Of a stretch of 64,000 nt of DNA, positions 12,690-23,335 are shown one piece after another (positions within the stretch are counted from its first letter, which is position 1; the number at the start of each line of letters is the position of its first letter). This stretch comes from Dipteris shenzhenensis. Lineage: Eukaryota; Polypodiophyta; Polypodiopsida; Gleicheniales. The notes below the pieces were generated by a model, which saw nothing but the letters and a program-made list of their open reading frames with translations, was not told the DNA's origin and made no database searches. Position numbers and translations under genes: made by a program. The stretch lies in assembly GCA_047967505.1 (NCBI GenBank), contig CM106539.1; one strand, 5' to 3'.

Positions 12690-13335
12690 GGGGGGGTGTA
12701 CTCCCCTTCCTACTGTTTTTCCTTCTGCCATCTTTTCAGCCTTTTCCTTTCCTTACTGCCCTTTTCTCTTCCCTTTCATCTCTTCCCCTTCCCCCCTCAT
12801 TCCCTATTCGCTTTGCTAGCATTCGTAAGGTTTTTTTGTTTCTCAAGAAAGCCTTCCAAAATGTGACCAATAGATCTAGCCAGAGGCAAAACTCTATGGC
12901 AACATCCTCGATTCCCATTGCAATCAAGGTTTTCCTTTCACCTAAGGACGAACAATAATTGAAGCACGATGTCCAAGAGCTTCTGGATCACGCAATGGTG
13001 GGATGCATTATCAATAAGCACACCCAAGGTGTCACTAGAGTTGCGATTGGGATCAGACAATTTTGACATAGGAAAGATCCAAAAGACTATCATCATGGAA
13101 GGGAAGTCTTTCTCTCTAGTGTACTTCACCCATGACTACACAATTCTTGCTACAACGGTCATGTCCACCTAGGCTCGCACTTGGTTTTATCCGCTCCTCT
13201 CCCTCTCTGTCGCAATCTTCCAACACGATATTGTTCATCTGTACTGCAAATACTCCCTTAGGTCCCCTTTTTTTTCATCTTGTGGGGGAATGCCTCTCAA
13301 CTCCATGCTCTGTGTTCAGTGTTCTCCAGAAGTAA
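12690..13335 (+). pseudogene. LINE 5' leader and ORF1 start, relic
   Basis: A pyrimidine-rich stretch (about 12700-12810) precedes a frame reading MATSSIPIAIKVFLSPKDEQ from about 12897. This corresponds to the ORF1 start of the forward LINE at 16.8 kb (MAAPSNLTAVKVLLSPADKQ). The next block, LLDHAMVGCIIN, matches its LQDKALVGKIVG. Stops and frameshifts follow. It is an older member of the same LINE family, retaining only the 5' end although LINEs are usually truncated at the 5' side. The 3' part was therefore probably deleted later. Confidence 0.65.
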
Positions 13336-13738
13336 TTCATAGGCAAAGTTGTAAAAGTACAGTAGTTTGCACATTTGTAAGAGAATGTTGGCCCATTGGT
13401 AACTTCTATCAAATTAACCCCACAGGTTCCCCCCTGCCCTTCAAATTCTAATGTGTTATGAATGATGAGCCTTCAATTCACAAAAAATTAGTATCAGCAT
13501 TCAAGCTTATACATATTCAAAGAGTATCATTAGAAAAGAGTAGTATCAGAAATAAACTCAAAATTATAAGATTTCTTTAATAGACCTGAAAGTTTCAGTT
13601 TACTAAATCCAACAAGCCACAAACCCATCGTAAGCAAAGACATTAAAAATGTTTAGAAATTTTCAAATTGTAATACTTTAATATATCAAATAAAAAGTTG
13701 AATTATGAGATCTTCAAGCATGGGTGAGAAAATTTTAC

Positions 13739-13861
13739 TTGCAAGTTAGACAGACCAATTTTTAGGACATCTGCCACTGCTTCTGCCGTATCTCTTGTTC
13801 TACTAAATGGAGAAGAAAATATGCGTACTTTATCAACAGGAATGCTTTGTGCTTCAAGCTC
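13739..13861 (-). CDS. Exon of a phosphoglycerate-mutase-like histidine phosphatase
   Basis: A 123-base minus-strand exon encodes 41 residues, including DKVRIFSSPFSRTRDTAEAV. The SPFSRT..TA signature is the well-known block of histidine phosphatase (phosphoglycerate-mutase-like) proteins downstream of the RHG motif. The acceptor is clear: an AT-rich tract ending ttcag, then GAGCTTGAAGC (plus-strand ct at 13862-13863). The donor is CAA/GTAAAA (plus-strand ac at 13737-13738). Both ends are phase 0, matching the exon at 6194-6256. The upstream exon with the catalytic RHG was not found to the right, so it may lie tens of kilobases away or be missing. The exon has no stop or frameshift, unlike all the neighbouring old sequence, which suggests selection. 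Confidence 0.65.
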
Positions 13862-13863
13862 CT

Positions 13864-14980
13864 GAATATTTTTTAAAGTAATATCAGAGTTAGCACTACC
13901 TTTTGTTGCATAGATGGATGACAGAATTTGTAACTCTTGGAATTACCCTTCCCTCAAATCCTCATTCATTTCAGCAAGAAACCGAGAACTATAACTGGAA
14001 ACTGCTCAAATTTCTATATCCCAATCAGGCCTATACCTAGATGAATCTAGGAACATTCCCAAACTCATCCTCTAAAAACACAACATAGTGCAGTTTCAAT
14101 CTCATGATAGTCACTCACAAGGTTGAAAACCATAAACTCCATCATGCATAGCAGGGACTAGCTACTCTGACATCCCCACTGACGTCATCAGCGCCCAACA
14201 GTGGGTGTAGACCATAGTATAAAAATATGCTCTCACACATACAAATCCACACACCCACACATACTTGAGCATCCATTTATACAAAGTCTTCGTACTGAGT
14301 TTCTGTCGGCACTCCGGAGGTGAAGGGCAGACTCAGCCATGATGAAGGCGAGCACTAAAGGAGAAGGCTAATCAAAAGGTAGTCCAAAATCTCTTCATTC
14401 AAGCTACAACTGCTTGTGAAGTCTAAACATTTTCATTTTAGTCTCTCCCCAACGAGCATCTAAATCTAAATCTAAATCTAGCTGATAGGGCAACGCACCA
14501 TTTAAGATAGAAAGAATTATCACAATACCAGCAGGCCGCAACTTGCTCAAATTTCTATATCCCAATCAGGCCTCTTTAAAATTTCAATTTGTAGAAGTTA
14601 TTTCATTAGCCTGTTTTAAGTGACAGAATTATCTTTTCAGAAAACAGAAATCACATATAAATTACAAAGATACGTTTTCCCAAAATGTACTGCCTAATGA
14701 GCACAAGTATTTGCTATTAATCAGGCCCAAATTTATCCTGCAGAAACCCCCAAAAAACAGTCCCATAACAGTTGCCTAGCATGGGCTGTATATCTGCAGA
14801 AACCCTAGCTCCCAAAATCAAGTCCGAAATGGAGCTGCTGTCAGTCGCTTAGCAGGTGCCTCTTTGCACAGAAAAATCCATCAAAAACAGCTTCAAAATG
14901 CTGTGATGTCAGGGCTGCACTGACGCGTGCTTTACAACTGACAGCAGTACAAAAACAGCAAAAATCAGTCAACTAATCGT
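13864..14980. other. No gene recognised; dispersed repeat pieces
   Basis: An identical 30-base word beginning tgctcaaatttctatatccc occurs at 14003-14032 and again at 14544-14573. A stretch at 14040-14133 is a diverged copy of 51585-51680. The rest is unassigned. It lies upstream of the host exon at 13739-13861, so it may be intron. Confidence 0.5.
14003..14573. repeat. 30-bp direct repeats 541 bp apart
   Basis: The same 30 bases occur at 14003-14032 and 14544-14573. The repeats frame about 510 bases that include a tata-rich element near 14217 and the ctcacacatacaaatccacac stretch. They could reflect a segmental duplication or an insertion with flanking duplication. Confidence 0.8.
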
Positions 14981-15240
14981 GTAGATGTTCCAGATGAAGG
15001 TGGCTAGACCCAGAATAGAAGCAGCAACAGAAAACAGGTCGAAACTGAGCTGCGGGAGCTGGAAATCAGCTTCTGAAGGGGAGCTTTTGCTGTAGGAGAT
15101 GTTGGCGCTCGTAAATGTTCCAGATGAAGGCGGCTAGACCCAGAATAGAAGCAGCAACAGAAAACAGGTCGAAACTGAGCTGCCGGAGCTGGAAATCAGC
15201 TTCTGAAGGGGAGCTTTTGCTGTAGGAGATGTTGGCGCTC
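14981..15240. repeat. 130-bp tandem duplication
   Basis: Unit one (14981-15110) and unit two (15111-15240) differ at only a few positions (gtagatg/gtaaatg, ggtggc/ggcggc, tgcggg/tgccgg). The unit runs from the atgttccagatgaag word to ggcgctc. It lies just inside the primer site of the minus-strand LTR at 15407-15637, so it would fall in the leader of that element. Confidence 0.93.
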
Positions 15241-15406
15241 CAAAAATCAGTCGCCTAGCTCCAGAACACCTCTAGAAGGTGGTGGCTGATGAAAAATGAG
15301 TTGGACAGAAAAGGTTTTCGCGATGAAAATGCCGTCCTTCACAATAGGAATTGACTGCAATGGCATGGGAGGTGAGGGGGAAGTGCGGGAGAGCAAGGGG
15401 CAGCCT

Positions 15407-15637
15407 GCTCTGATACTAAATGCGAGGATTGAAGAACGTGGAGCTCAACTGAATAGAAGTTACAAGAATGAGATACAGAGCACTATCAACATGATAAAAC
15501 CCTAGGTAAAGCTCACTCAGTTACTAACTCAACCACTAGCTGTGGTTAGGGGGAACCTTCAAACGAAAAAGTGCCGCTAGCCCTCTTAACTCCTTAATAC
15601 ATTGGCCACTATCTTAGATATTACAATACTTCAAACA
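15407..15637 (-). repeat. Minus-strand Copia LTR with primer site
   Basis: The bases gctctgatactaaa at 15407-15420 are the reverse complement of a slightly mutated iMet primer site. The following 15421-15637 starts TG and ends CA, and in reverse resembles the Copia B/A LTRs (gttagggggaacc, aaaagtgcc, cattggccact). The internal side is to the left, where only leader-like sequence (14.7-15.4 kb) is seen and no coding region, so the element is mostly deleted. Length is about 217 bp. Confidence 0.6.
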
Positions 15638-15919
15638 TGGAGAACCCTACAAATAGATGCAGCAGAAGGCTCATCAGAGGCCATTTAAAGGGTCTAGAGC
15701 TGTCAGCAGAAGGCCCCAAATAAGGCAGTCAATGGGCCCACGAGCCACAACAAGGGCAAGTCTGTGAAGCCAGGTCACCAATCTATTGGTCAGCCATTGG
15801 GGCTACTAGTCTCCATACATACTGGGGGATGGGACCTAAAAGATGGTCAGCATCCCTAAACTAGGTCGGTTTAAGGGTAGGCCGGTCGGCCAGCTTTTGG
15901 AGCATATATACGAGCCCCT

Positions 15920-16128
15920 TTTTTTTCCGTGCAATGAGAGGAACCTTCTATTAATTGCTTGAAAAAATTCATACAAAACAGCAGCCCCGAAGGTGCTGAG
16001 TATGGAAAAACCCGGATCAAGGCTGAAAGAAGAAAAAACCAGCCTATTCCAAAGAAACCCAGTTCACTGCCTAGGGAGTCTCTGGTACAGATGCTAACAG
16101 CCAAGTGGGGGGGCCATACAGCCAGCGA
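15920..16128 (-). mobile_element. LINE 3' end, strongly 5'-truncated
   Basis: In reverse this reproduces the last about 200 bases of the forward LINE (23260-23450). It contains the reverse of ctggctgtatag, the gcagtgaactgggttt region, the ctcagcaccttcggggctg stretch and the cattaatagaaggttcct end. A T-run at about 15920 stands for the poly(A) tail. It stops at cagccagcgaat (16128). 5' truncation is typical of target-primed reverse transcription. No clear target duplication was seen. Confidence 0.75.
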
Positions 16129-16204
16129 ATGATGGAGAGGTGAGCGATCAACAAGTCCGCATTCGATCTTCTGTAAGGCATGTAAAGGAGAGAAGGATGG
16201 GGTG

Positions 16205-16760
16205 AGAAGGGACCTGGCTGCTCCCGCTGCCCCCCCCCCTCCTGCCATCTCCCTCCTCCCGCAGCCCCCCCCACCTCCTCCACTATCGCTCCCCCTCACC
16301 ACCTCCTCTCGCGTCCTCCTCCTCTACCTCTCCGCCCCCCCCTCCCCATCTCCCCTCGCCTACCCTCCCCGCCTCTCCCGCCTCGTCTCCCCGTGCTCCC
16401 CCCCCGGCCTCCTCTGTCCGCTTCCTCCACTCCCCCTCCTCTCCTCCCCTCCCCGCTGTTCCTCCCGCCTCCCCCACTGCCCCTTCCCGCCTCCTTCCGC
16501 CGCCCCTACCACCTCCCCCCTCCGCCTCTTGCCACCTCCTGCCACCCCTACCTCTACCTTCTCCGCCTCCTTCTCTCCTCCCCCCCCCCCACCGGCTTCC
16601 TTCTCCCGCCTCTTCGCCTCTTGCCCTCGCCTTCTCATCTCCCCCCGTTCTACTTCTCCGCCTTCCGCCCTCCTTGCCTTCCTCCTTTCTCTTCCGTCCT
16701 TACCCCGCCTCATCTCTGCCTCCCCCTCTGACGCATTTTCCCCTTTTTCTTCTTCCTCCC
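16205..16760 (+). repeat. Polypyrimidine 5' leader of the LINE
   Basis: About 550 bases are almost wholly C and T on the plus strand, with runs of C up to ten. The corresponding leader recurs at 35095-35572 and, more decayed, at about 12700-12810. A second pyrimidine tract of the same LINE lies inside ORF1 (17950-18310) and recurs in reverse at 33030-33260. The long open frames in this stretch are a by-product of composition (few stop codons in CT-rich sequence). It may hold the LINE's internal promoter; that is inference. Confidence 0.8.
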
Positions 16761-16785
16761 TGCAACGGGAGCATTTGCGCTTGTT

Positions 16786-18488
16786 ATGGCGAAAGAAAAC
16801 CTTGGTGGTGACCCTTGGTCTGGCCAAAGGGGTTCTATGGCAGCACCCTCGAATCTCACAGCCGTTAAGGTTCTTCTTTCTCCAGCTGACAAGCAACAGG
16901 TACAGCAGGCAGTTCAGTCCCTCCAGGACAAGGCGCTTGTGGGCAAAATTGTGGGCCTCACGCCTACACGGAGACAAGTGCGAGAGTGGATCCAAGAAAG
17001 CTTGGCATTAGAAGGAGACCACATCCAAGAGGTCACCATCTATGGACGAGGCGTTTTCCTCATCCAGCTAAGCTCCCCCGACACTGCCTCGACACTTGTG
17101 GAGCAAAGCCCCATCCTCCTTGGCCCACACCTTGTTTATCTCTTCCCTTGGTATCATGGGTTCACAGTGGAGGACATGGATATGACACACCATGTTCCAC
17201 GTTTCCCAGTTACACTCTGCTTCTCAGGGCTCCCAAGGAGTATCGAGCCATCCTCCCTTCCATTGGTCGGGCATTTGGCACAGTGCTCGAGTCCCCGCCA
17301 GAGTCGGCCGCCTCAGTTCTAGCAGATGATGGAGTCCCTAGGATCAGACTGGTGGTTGAGAGCCCAGAGTCCCTCCCAGAGTTGATCCTTCTCGAGACCC
17401 TTGAAGGGGACACACTTCACCAAAGGGTGGAGATTTCTGGGTTACCATGCCAGTGTCTTTGATGCAGACATATGGGTCCCCTCGCCAGAGATTTCCCCCG
17501 TGGCCTCCCTCATGCGCCTCCCCCCCCTCCGCAGAGTAGACAAAGTTAGCAAGCCCAAGCCCAGCGTCCTCTCAGGCAGGAGCAACAGGAGTCTCAGACC
17601 CCTTGGGTTACCCCCTCAGAAGGGGACTGGACCCAAGTTAAAAAGAAAAAGAAACCAAGCAAGCAAGCCCGCAAGCGCCGCAGGCAGAGGGCCAATCGCA
17701 AAGAGAGGGACAGGATTGACCAAGGGGCCCCGAAGAAGGAACAGCAGGAGCCACCTCCTCCAGATGTAGGGGCCACCGCCCATCCAGATGGTCCTCCAAC
17801 TTCGGAGGTTCAGCCTCCACATCCACCCTTGTAGCAGCAGCAAGCCCCAGGAGCTCCAGATGCGACGATGGCAGAAGTCGTAGACGCTAGCCCGATGGGG
17901 GCCGCAAAGGAGCCGATCCAGAGCCTCGGTGAGCCTGATCAGCAGGGGGGCCTAAGGTCCTTGTCCCTCCTCCTCCCCCTCCCCCCCAGACCCCTCCCCC
18001 TCTTCCTCTTCACTTCCCCCTCCCCCTCCAGGGTTCTTCCCGCCCTCTCCCCCCCGATGGCAGAAGTCGTAGACGCTAGCCCGATGGGGGCCGCGAAGGA
18101 GCCGATCCAGAGCCTCGGTGAGCCTGATCAGCAGGGGGGCCTAAGGTCCTTGTCCCTCCTCCTCCCCCTCCCCCCCAGACCCCTCCCCCTCTTCCTCTTC
18201 ACTTCCCCCTCCCCCTCCAGGGTTCCTCCCGCCCTCTCCCCCCCCCTTAGCCCCCCCTCCTTTAGTCACCCTCACCACCTACCCCCCTCCCTCTATCCCC
18301 CGCGTCCGTACAGCTCCCTCTCCTGCCGCCCCTCTCTCTACTTTGGCAGCAGGTTCTTCCGCTTCGACACCCCTACCAGCCGGCAAGGGGATGATGACGC
18401 CCCCTTCTTCTTCCTCATCGCAGCAGCAAGTCCGTTCAAGGAGGGATCCGCACGGACGAGACTTGTCTCCCTAGTTAGTGGCTCCTAA
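16786..18488 (+). pseudogene. LINE ORF1 (nucleic-acid-binding protein), broken
   Basis: The start ATG at 16786 follows the pyrimidine leader. Residues 20-145 match the DUF4283-like RNA-binding domain of plant L1 ORF1 (for example VTIYGRGVFLIQLSS). A one-base deletion near 17236 shifts the frame; the downstream frame continues with GLP-like and LPELILLETLEGD blocks. A zinc-knuckle remnant near 17451-17500 (CQCL, stop, CRHMG) carries a TGA at 17460-17462. More stops (TAG) are at 17547-17549 and 17832-17834. A lysine/arginine-rich stretch follows (KKKKKP), then a proline/leucine-rich tail with a 63-residue duplication. The three stops are each one C-to-T change from CGA or CAG. The intact protein would be about 567 residues. 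Confidence 0.75.
17868..18245 (+). repeat. 189-bp in-frame tandem duplication in LINE ORF1
   Basis: The segment beginning atggcagaagtcgtagacgc at 17868 recurs at 18057 (period 189, 63 codons) with very few differences (gcaaag/gcgaag, gttctt/gttcct). The reading frame is kept across the junction, so the protein tail would carry two copies of a 63-residue unit starting MAEVVDASPMG. The related reverse fragment at 33024-33612 appears to have one copy. Confidence 0.93.
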
Positions 18489-19104
18489 CCTCCAACCTGG
18501 GTGTCCCTTACCGCAAGACTTCTGGAGGTTAGGACCCTAGAACTACCTGGAGATTCCGGACTCTTATCCGTAACGCTTATGGTCCTTCAGCCCCGAAAGG
18601 GAGGTTTGTCAATGCAGTGGGATCTCCGATACACCCCATTTGGGGATTTTCGTTTGCCTCCACAGGGTTGGAGAAATGGTCCCCGAAGGTGTTCGGTGCT
18701 ATTTTGGGGAATCACATTACACTCATGATGGATGAGTGGATGGGACCTCATGGAGTAGACCTTTGGTACGCCCATGGTGCGGAGGTGAACTTTCAGTTGA
18801 GCTTCACGCACGAGGAGCCCGTGTGTGGTTTGGCGACAGGAGTTACCAGATTGCCGCTAGAGGCAAAGGTGGAGCAGGCACACTTCTGGCCCCTCCAGAA
18901 GTGTGCGAAGCTGTTCGGGGTGAAAGCCTCCTTCATGATGAAGTGGGCTCATAAGATCGGTATTGAGCTGGTATCCACACTAGTACGACGACGCACAGAT
19001 ACTGACTACCCACCCTCTAAACCCCCGGCAATATCACACAAAGCGGTCTTTCTAGGACAAGCACCCACTCACAGGAGAGCCTTGTTCCTGACTCCCCCAT
19101 CCTC

Positions 19105-22100
19105 ATGAGTTGGACCATAGTGAGTTGGAACATACACGGGCTCCACGACCGTGTTCATAGCCAGCCGCAGTACCTGATACTCCGGCAGGAGTTGCAAAGG
19201 GCAGTGGTAGGGCGGCCAGCGGGCATCCTTATGATTCAGGAGTACATGTTTTCAGCTTCAGATATCAGACGACACCATCACCTTCTCCCAGGGAGAGGTC
19301 CAGAGGAGTGGTCCCCTGCGGTAGGACGGAGTGGAGGGGTCTGCATCTCACTCTCACAGACTTTTGCTCCAAAGGTCTACGATCAGGGCAAGCTCATTCC
19401 AAAACGGGCAATTTGGATGGGAGTTCGGATGGGAGAGTCCAGGATAAGGATCCTGAATGTGTATGCCCCAACGTGGACAGTACCGCCCGGCTTTTGGAGG
19501 AGGCTGTCAGAGTGTCTTCCAATTGTTGGAGGTGACTTCAACAACCTGGAGTTTGGGGAAGACAAGCAGGGCGGAGCCTCGTTCTCTGAGATGCCAGCAA
19601 TAGTGCGTAGTACCTGGGAGCAGTTCATTCTCATGATCAATGACAGAGTCTCGTGGAGAGAGCCAGATTTCAGCAGGACACCTGGCAGCCTTCTCTTGTC
19701 CTTTGGACAGAGGAGACATGATGATTGCTAGAGAGACTAAACCGTTTCTATGTTGGGGACTAGGCACTACACAGAGGCAGATCTACTGGGATTCTAGCAG
19801 GTACCACGATGTCAGACCACTCTCCAGTGGTACTTCACTTGGATCAGCCCCGCCGAGGTCTCCCCCAAAAGGGGGTCCGCATTCCAGAGGACCTCCTGTA
19901 GGACGAGGAGAGGGGGCCGATGTGATTCAGAGGAGCAATGAGGAGTTGTAGGCTCACGCCCTTAGGTGGAGGAGGACCCTTCAGGAGCGTGAGCAAGCTT
20001 TGAGGAGAGACCTCGCCTCCATCAAGAGGCTCAGGGAGCAAGACCCAGTGTCTCAGTGGCTTAGTGACAGATTCGAGAGCGCTCGTCTCGAGCTTCAAGA
20101 CACGGAGGTGCGGCAAGCAAAGTTCTCCTATCATTCCTCTCAGGCCCGATGGGTGCAGCAGGGGGACAAGATGACAAAGCAGTTCTTTCATATCACTGGG
20201 CCCCGATCGGCAGGCACACAACTACAGCGTCTCCGAGACTCGCAGGGCATCATGCACACTCACCCACAGGAGATTCTGGACATGACTACCGGTTTTTACA
20301 GCCAGCTCTTTCAGACGGAGAGGATGACCCTAGCTGGTCTTGTGGCCCGAGAGCTAGTTTGGGATCACATTCCAACAGTAGTCTCGCAAGACTTATGCAG
20401 CAGACTTGAGGAGCCTTTCACACATGAGGAGCCTTCGGAAGCCCTCAAGGCTCTCCTGACCCAGAAGTGCCAGGGTGAGAATGACTTGACTCCGGCCTTC
20501 TTCCGGAACTTCTTAGAGATTATTATCTCCACCCCTTTCCATCTAGCTTGCCAGGAGATTTTCGACACCAACCTTCTCCCTCAGTCTTTGAGCAAGGGGT
20601 GGATTTTTTTTATCCCGAAAGAGAGAGATAGCCGATAGTGGAGGTCAATTACTCTGCTTGATACTGCATAGAAGATCCTCGCCAAGGTCTTGAGTTTGTG
20701 GTTACGGCCCCATATTACCGACATCATCCATGACACACAGACTAGGTTTATCCAGGAGCGCAGCATCCTGGACAACATCTTCATGTTCTAGGAGGCAGTG
20801 GATTGGTCCAAGGAGGAGTCACAGCCGTTGGCCATCCTTCTCCTGAACTTTGAGAAGGCCTATGACAGGGTGGAGTGGTCTTTCTTAGAGGGCACTATGA
20901 GGAGATTGGGTTTCTCAACAGATGGGTCAGCGCTATATGCAAGGAGCTCTAGCCAGATGCTTATCGGAGGACACACAGGCGAGGCCTTTCCTCTCTCTCG
21001 CTCAGTCCGTCAGGGCTGCCCACTCACTCCCTTCCTCTTCTTGTTTGTGGCGGACGCTTTGGGCTACTATTTGAGATCACATGCGGCAGGTCTCACAGGC
21101 TTGAGGCTCCCAATCAGACATGAGGAGGAGCTACTTGACTCGGAGTTTGCAGAGGACACGGCCTTGTATGTTGAGGGCACCACAGCGAGTCTGGAGAAAG
21201 TCAAGGGCACCCTGGCTATTTACAGTGAGGCCTCGGGGGCATGGATCAACTGGACGAAATCTATAGGTTTCTTCACAGGCTTTGAGGAGACACAGGAGAT
21301 CCGTGAGTGGGGGAGTGACTTTGGCTTCAGATGGATACCGCGGGGCCAGACAACAAGATACCTCGGATGCCAGGTTGGTATTGACATTACAGCAGAGCAA
21401 CAGATTGCCCCAATCCTTAAGAGTGTTCAGCGCAAGCTTCTCGATTGGAGCTCAGCCAAACTTTCCCTAGCAGGTCACGCCTTAGTGGCAAACCAGGTCC
21501 TTGCCACGGCCTGGTATATCACCTCCTGCTAGTGCTTTCACAAAGGATGCATTGGGCAGCTCCGACGGTTGGTACGGAACTTCGTGTGGGCAGGTTCAGA
21601 CCGCACGAGGAACACTAGGGCCCGAGTAGCTTGGCAGACAGTGATCATGCCGCAGGCACTGGGAGGCTTGGGTGTCATTAATCCAGAGATGCAGAGCAGA
21701 GCCCTTTTGGGCAAGTTGGTGGTTTGTGGCCTCACCCCAAGTGCAAAGCCTTGGAAGCTCCTCTTACAGCGAGGGCTTCTGAGGAACACCCCACGCACTG
21801 GGGGACATTGGCAGCCTTCACATCGTTGGATCTTCTCAGAGGCCCCCCTTACGGGGAAGGGCTCCCCCCTTGATGAGGAGTCTTCACAGGGTATGGCAGA
21901 GACTGGCAGGGGGTCTCATCCGTGCTCCGCCCAGATGCAAAGAGGAGTTTGAGCGCCAACCCCTTATGTGGCACCTAGAGATCAGAGATCAGGAGGGCTG
22001 TATGCTCGGACAGCGGAGTCACATTGGTTGGGCACAGTGGGACACTCGTCAAGCAGGGTCCTTTGGCCGCTGGTGGCCGCTGGAGCAGACTACGTATGGA

Positions 22101-23335
22101 GACAGAGGCAAGGCTTGACGCCCTAGTGCATCTGCGAGGGGCAGGGCAGTGGATGGGCGAGATTGACTTAGCCATTCCTAAGTCCTGTTGATGCAACGCA
22201 GCAGCATGCACCCCGGCTTCTTCTGTGTAGGACCTGGAGGCCTTCTGCATCCACTCACTAAGAGGGACCCCGAGATGGATGGGAGTCTTGATGGGATACA
22301 CTAGCAAATGATCAGAGTGGTAGGGCGTTTGGGGAAGGAGTGGCACATTGACCCTCCCAATATCTCAGAGCAGGACGCCTCTAGATGGCGCCTTTGGCTG
22401 TGGGAGGGTAGACCCCTAAGGGAGGTCCAGTGGGACCTGGGAGAGTGGTCTGGCCCTCCAGGGGCGGCCTAGCTGAGCAGGTGGATGAGGTGCCCTTCTT
22501 TTCCTACACCATCCGGATTGGCAAGAGGCTTCAGATGGACTCATCGAGGTGGACCCCATCGAGGGAGAGACATTGGGTGACTCAGAGAGTGCCCCGGGAT
22601 GTGCGCTCCAGGTTCTGGACGCGGTTGTGGTCAAGCTTGCGACCGAGGAAGATCTCATACTTCTTCTAGCTGGCCGCCCATGGAGGCTTGCCCATCAGAC
22701 CGTGGTTGGAGCATATGCGAGTGGAGGGGCACTGCCATTGCTGCTCCGAGGGTGTCCTTGAGACTATCCCGCATTGCCTATGGAGCTGCCGCAGCGCAGC
22801 AAGGATCTGAATGAGAGCCCTCAGGATCATGACACGGTTGCAGAGTCTTCATAGAGACTACACCTGGGGGATGGTGGCTTGGTTGACAAAGGAAGGACAC
22901 ACGTTTCAGATTGATGAGATCTCCCCATCCTACCAGATACAGGGTCAGAGCATCCAGAGGATTACACTCCATGAGGCAGTCCTTCCTGACAGCCTAGCTC
23001 CTCCTCCTCCTAGGGAGAACAATGTTTGGGAGGTGGTAGCCAGCATCACGGCTTGGAACATTTGGGTGGCTCGTTGCAGTCTTGTGATGGGTGAGCACCC
23101 AGTTCCACCCTCAGCTACCCCAGTTGCCATCTGGCAAGATATCATTTACACTCGGTCCACCTGGGAGCATGGGACTCCAGGCTCCAGGGCGACTATTGAG
23201 AGGCGTGCTCGCTTCTGCAAGGCTTGGCCTGCAGGTGTTTTCTACATCTTCACTCCGCGAGGGATTCGCTGGCTGTATAGTCCCCCCACTTGGCTGTTAG
23301 CTCCAGTTCCAGAGATCCCTAAGGCAGTGAGCTAG
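19105..23335 (+). pseudogene. LINE ORF2 (endonuclease-reverse transcriptase), inactive
   Basis: The endonuclease (19105-19731) starts MSWTIVSWNIHGL and has IQE, NVYAPT and GGDFNNLEFGEDK, the usual APE-type metal and catalytic boxes. It is cut by a one-base deletion at about 19722 (RRHDDC, stop). The RT frame (20000-21952) has in-frame TAGs after SKGWIFFIPKERDSR (about 20636), at ITLLDTA (about 20669) and before EAVDW (about 20789), and another near 21530. The first aspartate box reads LNFEKAYDRVEW (normally LDFEKAYD). The YADD-type box reads FAED (normally FADD). An extra C in a C-run near 21866 shifts the frame again. The last frame (22811-23335) ends ITAWNIWVARC...IPKAVS, the usual plant L1 C-terminus. 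The enzyme cannot be active. Confidence 0.85.

Larger units (their letters stand above)
6257..13738 (-). other. Inferred 7.5-kb intron filled with retrotransposon relics
   Basis: This interval lies between the two in-phase minus-strand exons, with donor GTAAAA (plus-strand ac at 13737-13738) and acceptor AG at 6257-6258. It contains a Copia gag-pol relic in antisense orientation to the gene (10.2-12.2 kb), a LINE ORF1 relic (12.7-13.3 kb), a decayed GTAC-rich array (8.3-8.65 kb) and otherwise unassigned sequence. The 6.6-8.2 kb part looks like a reverse-oriented retrotransposon leader, but I found no clear primer site, LTR end or domain. Large introns of this kind are usual in gymnosperms and some ferns. 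Confidence 0.45.

Noticed and set aside
16202-17011. Long open frame of 269 codons, rich in Pro, Ser, Leu
   Set aside because: It lies in the CT-only LINE leader, where stops are rare in several frames and on both strands, and it runs out of frame into ORF1.
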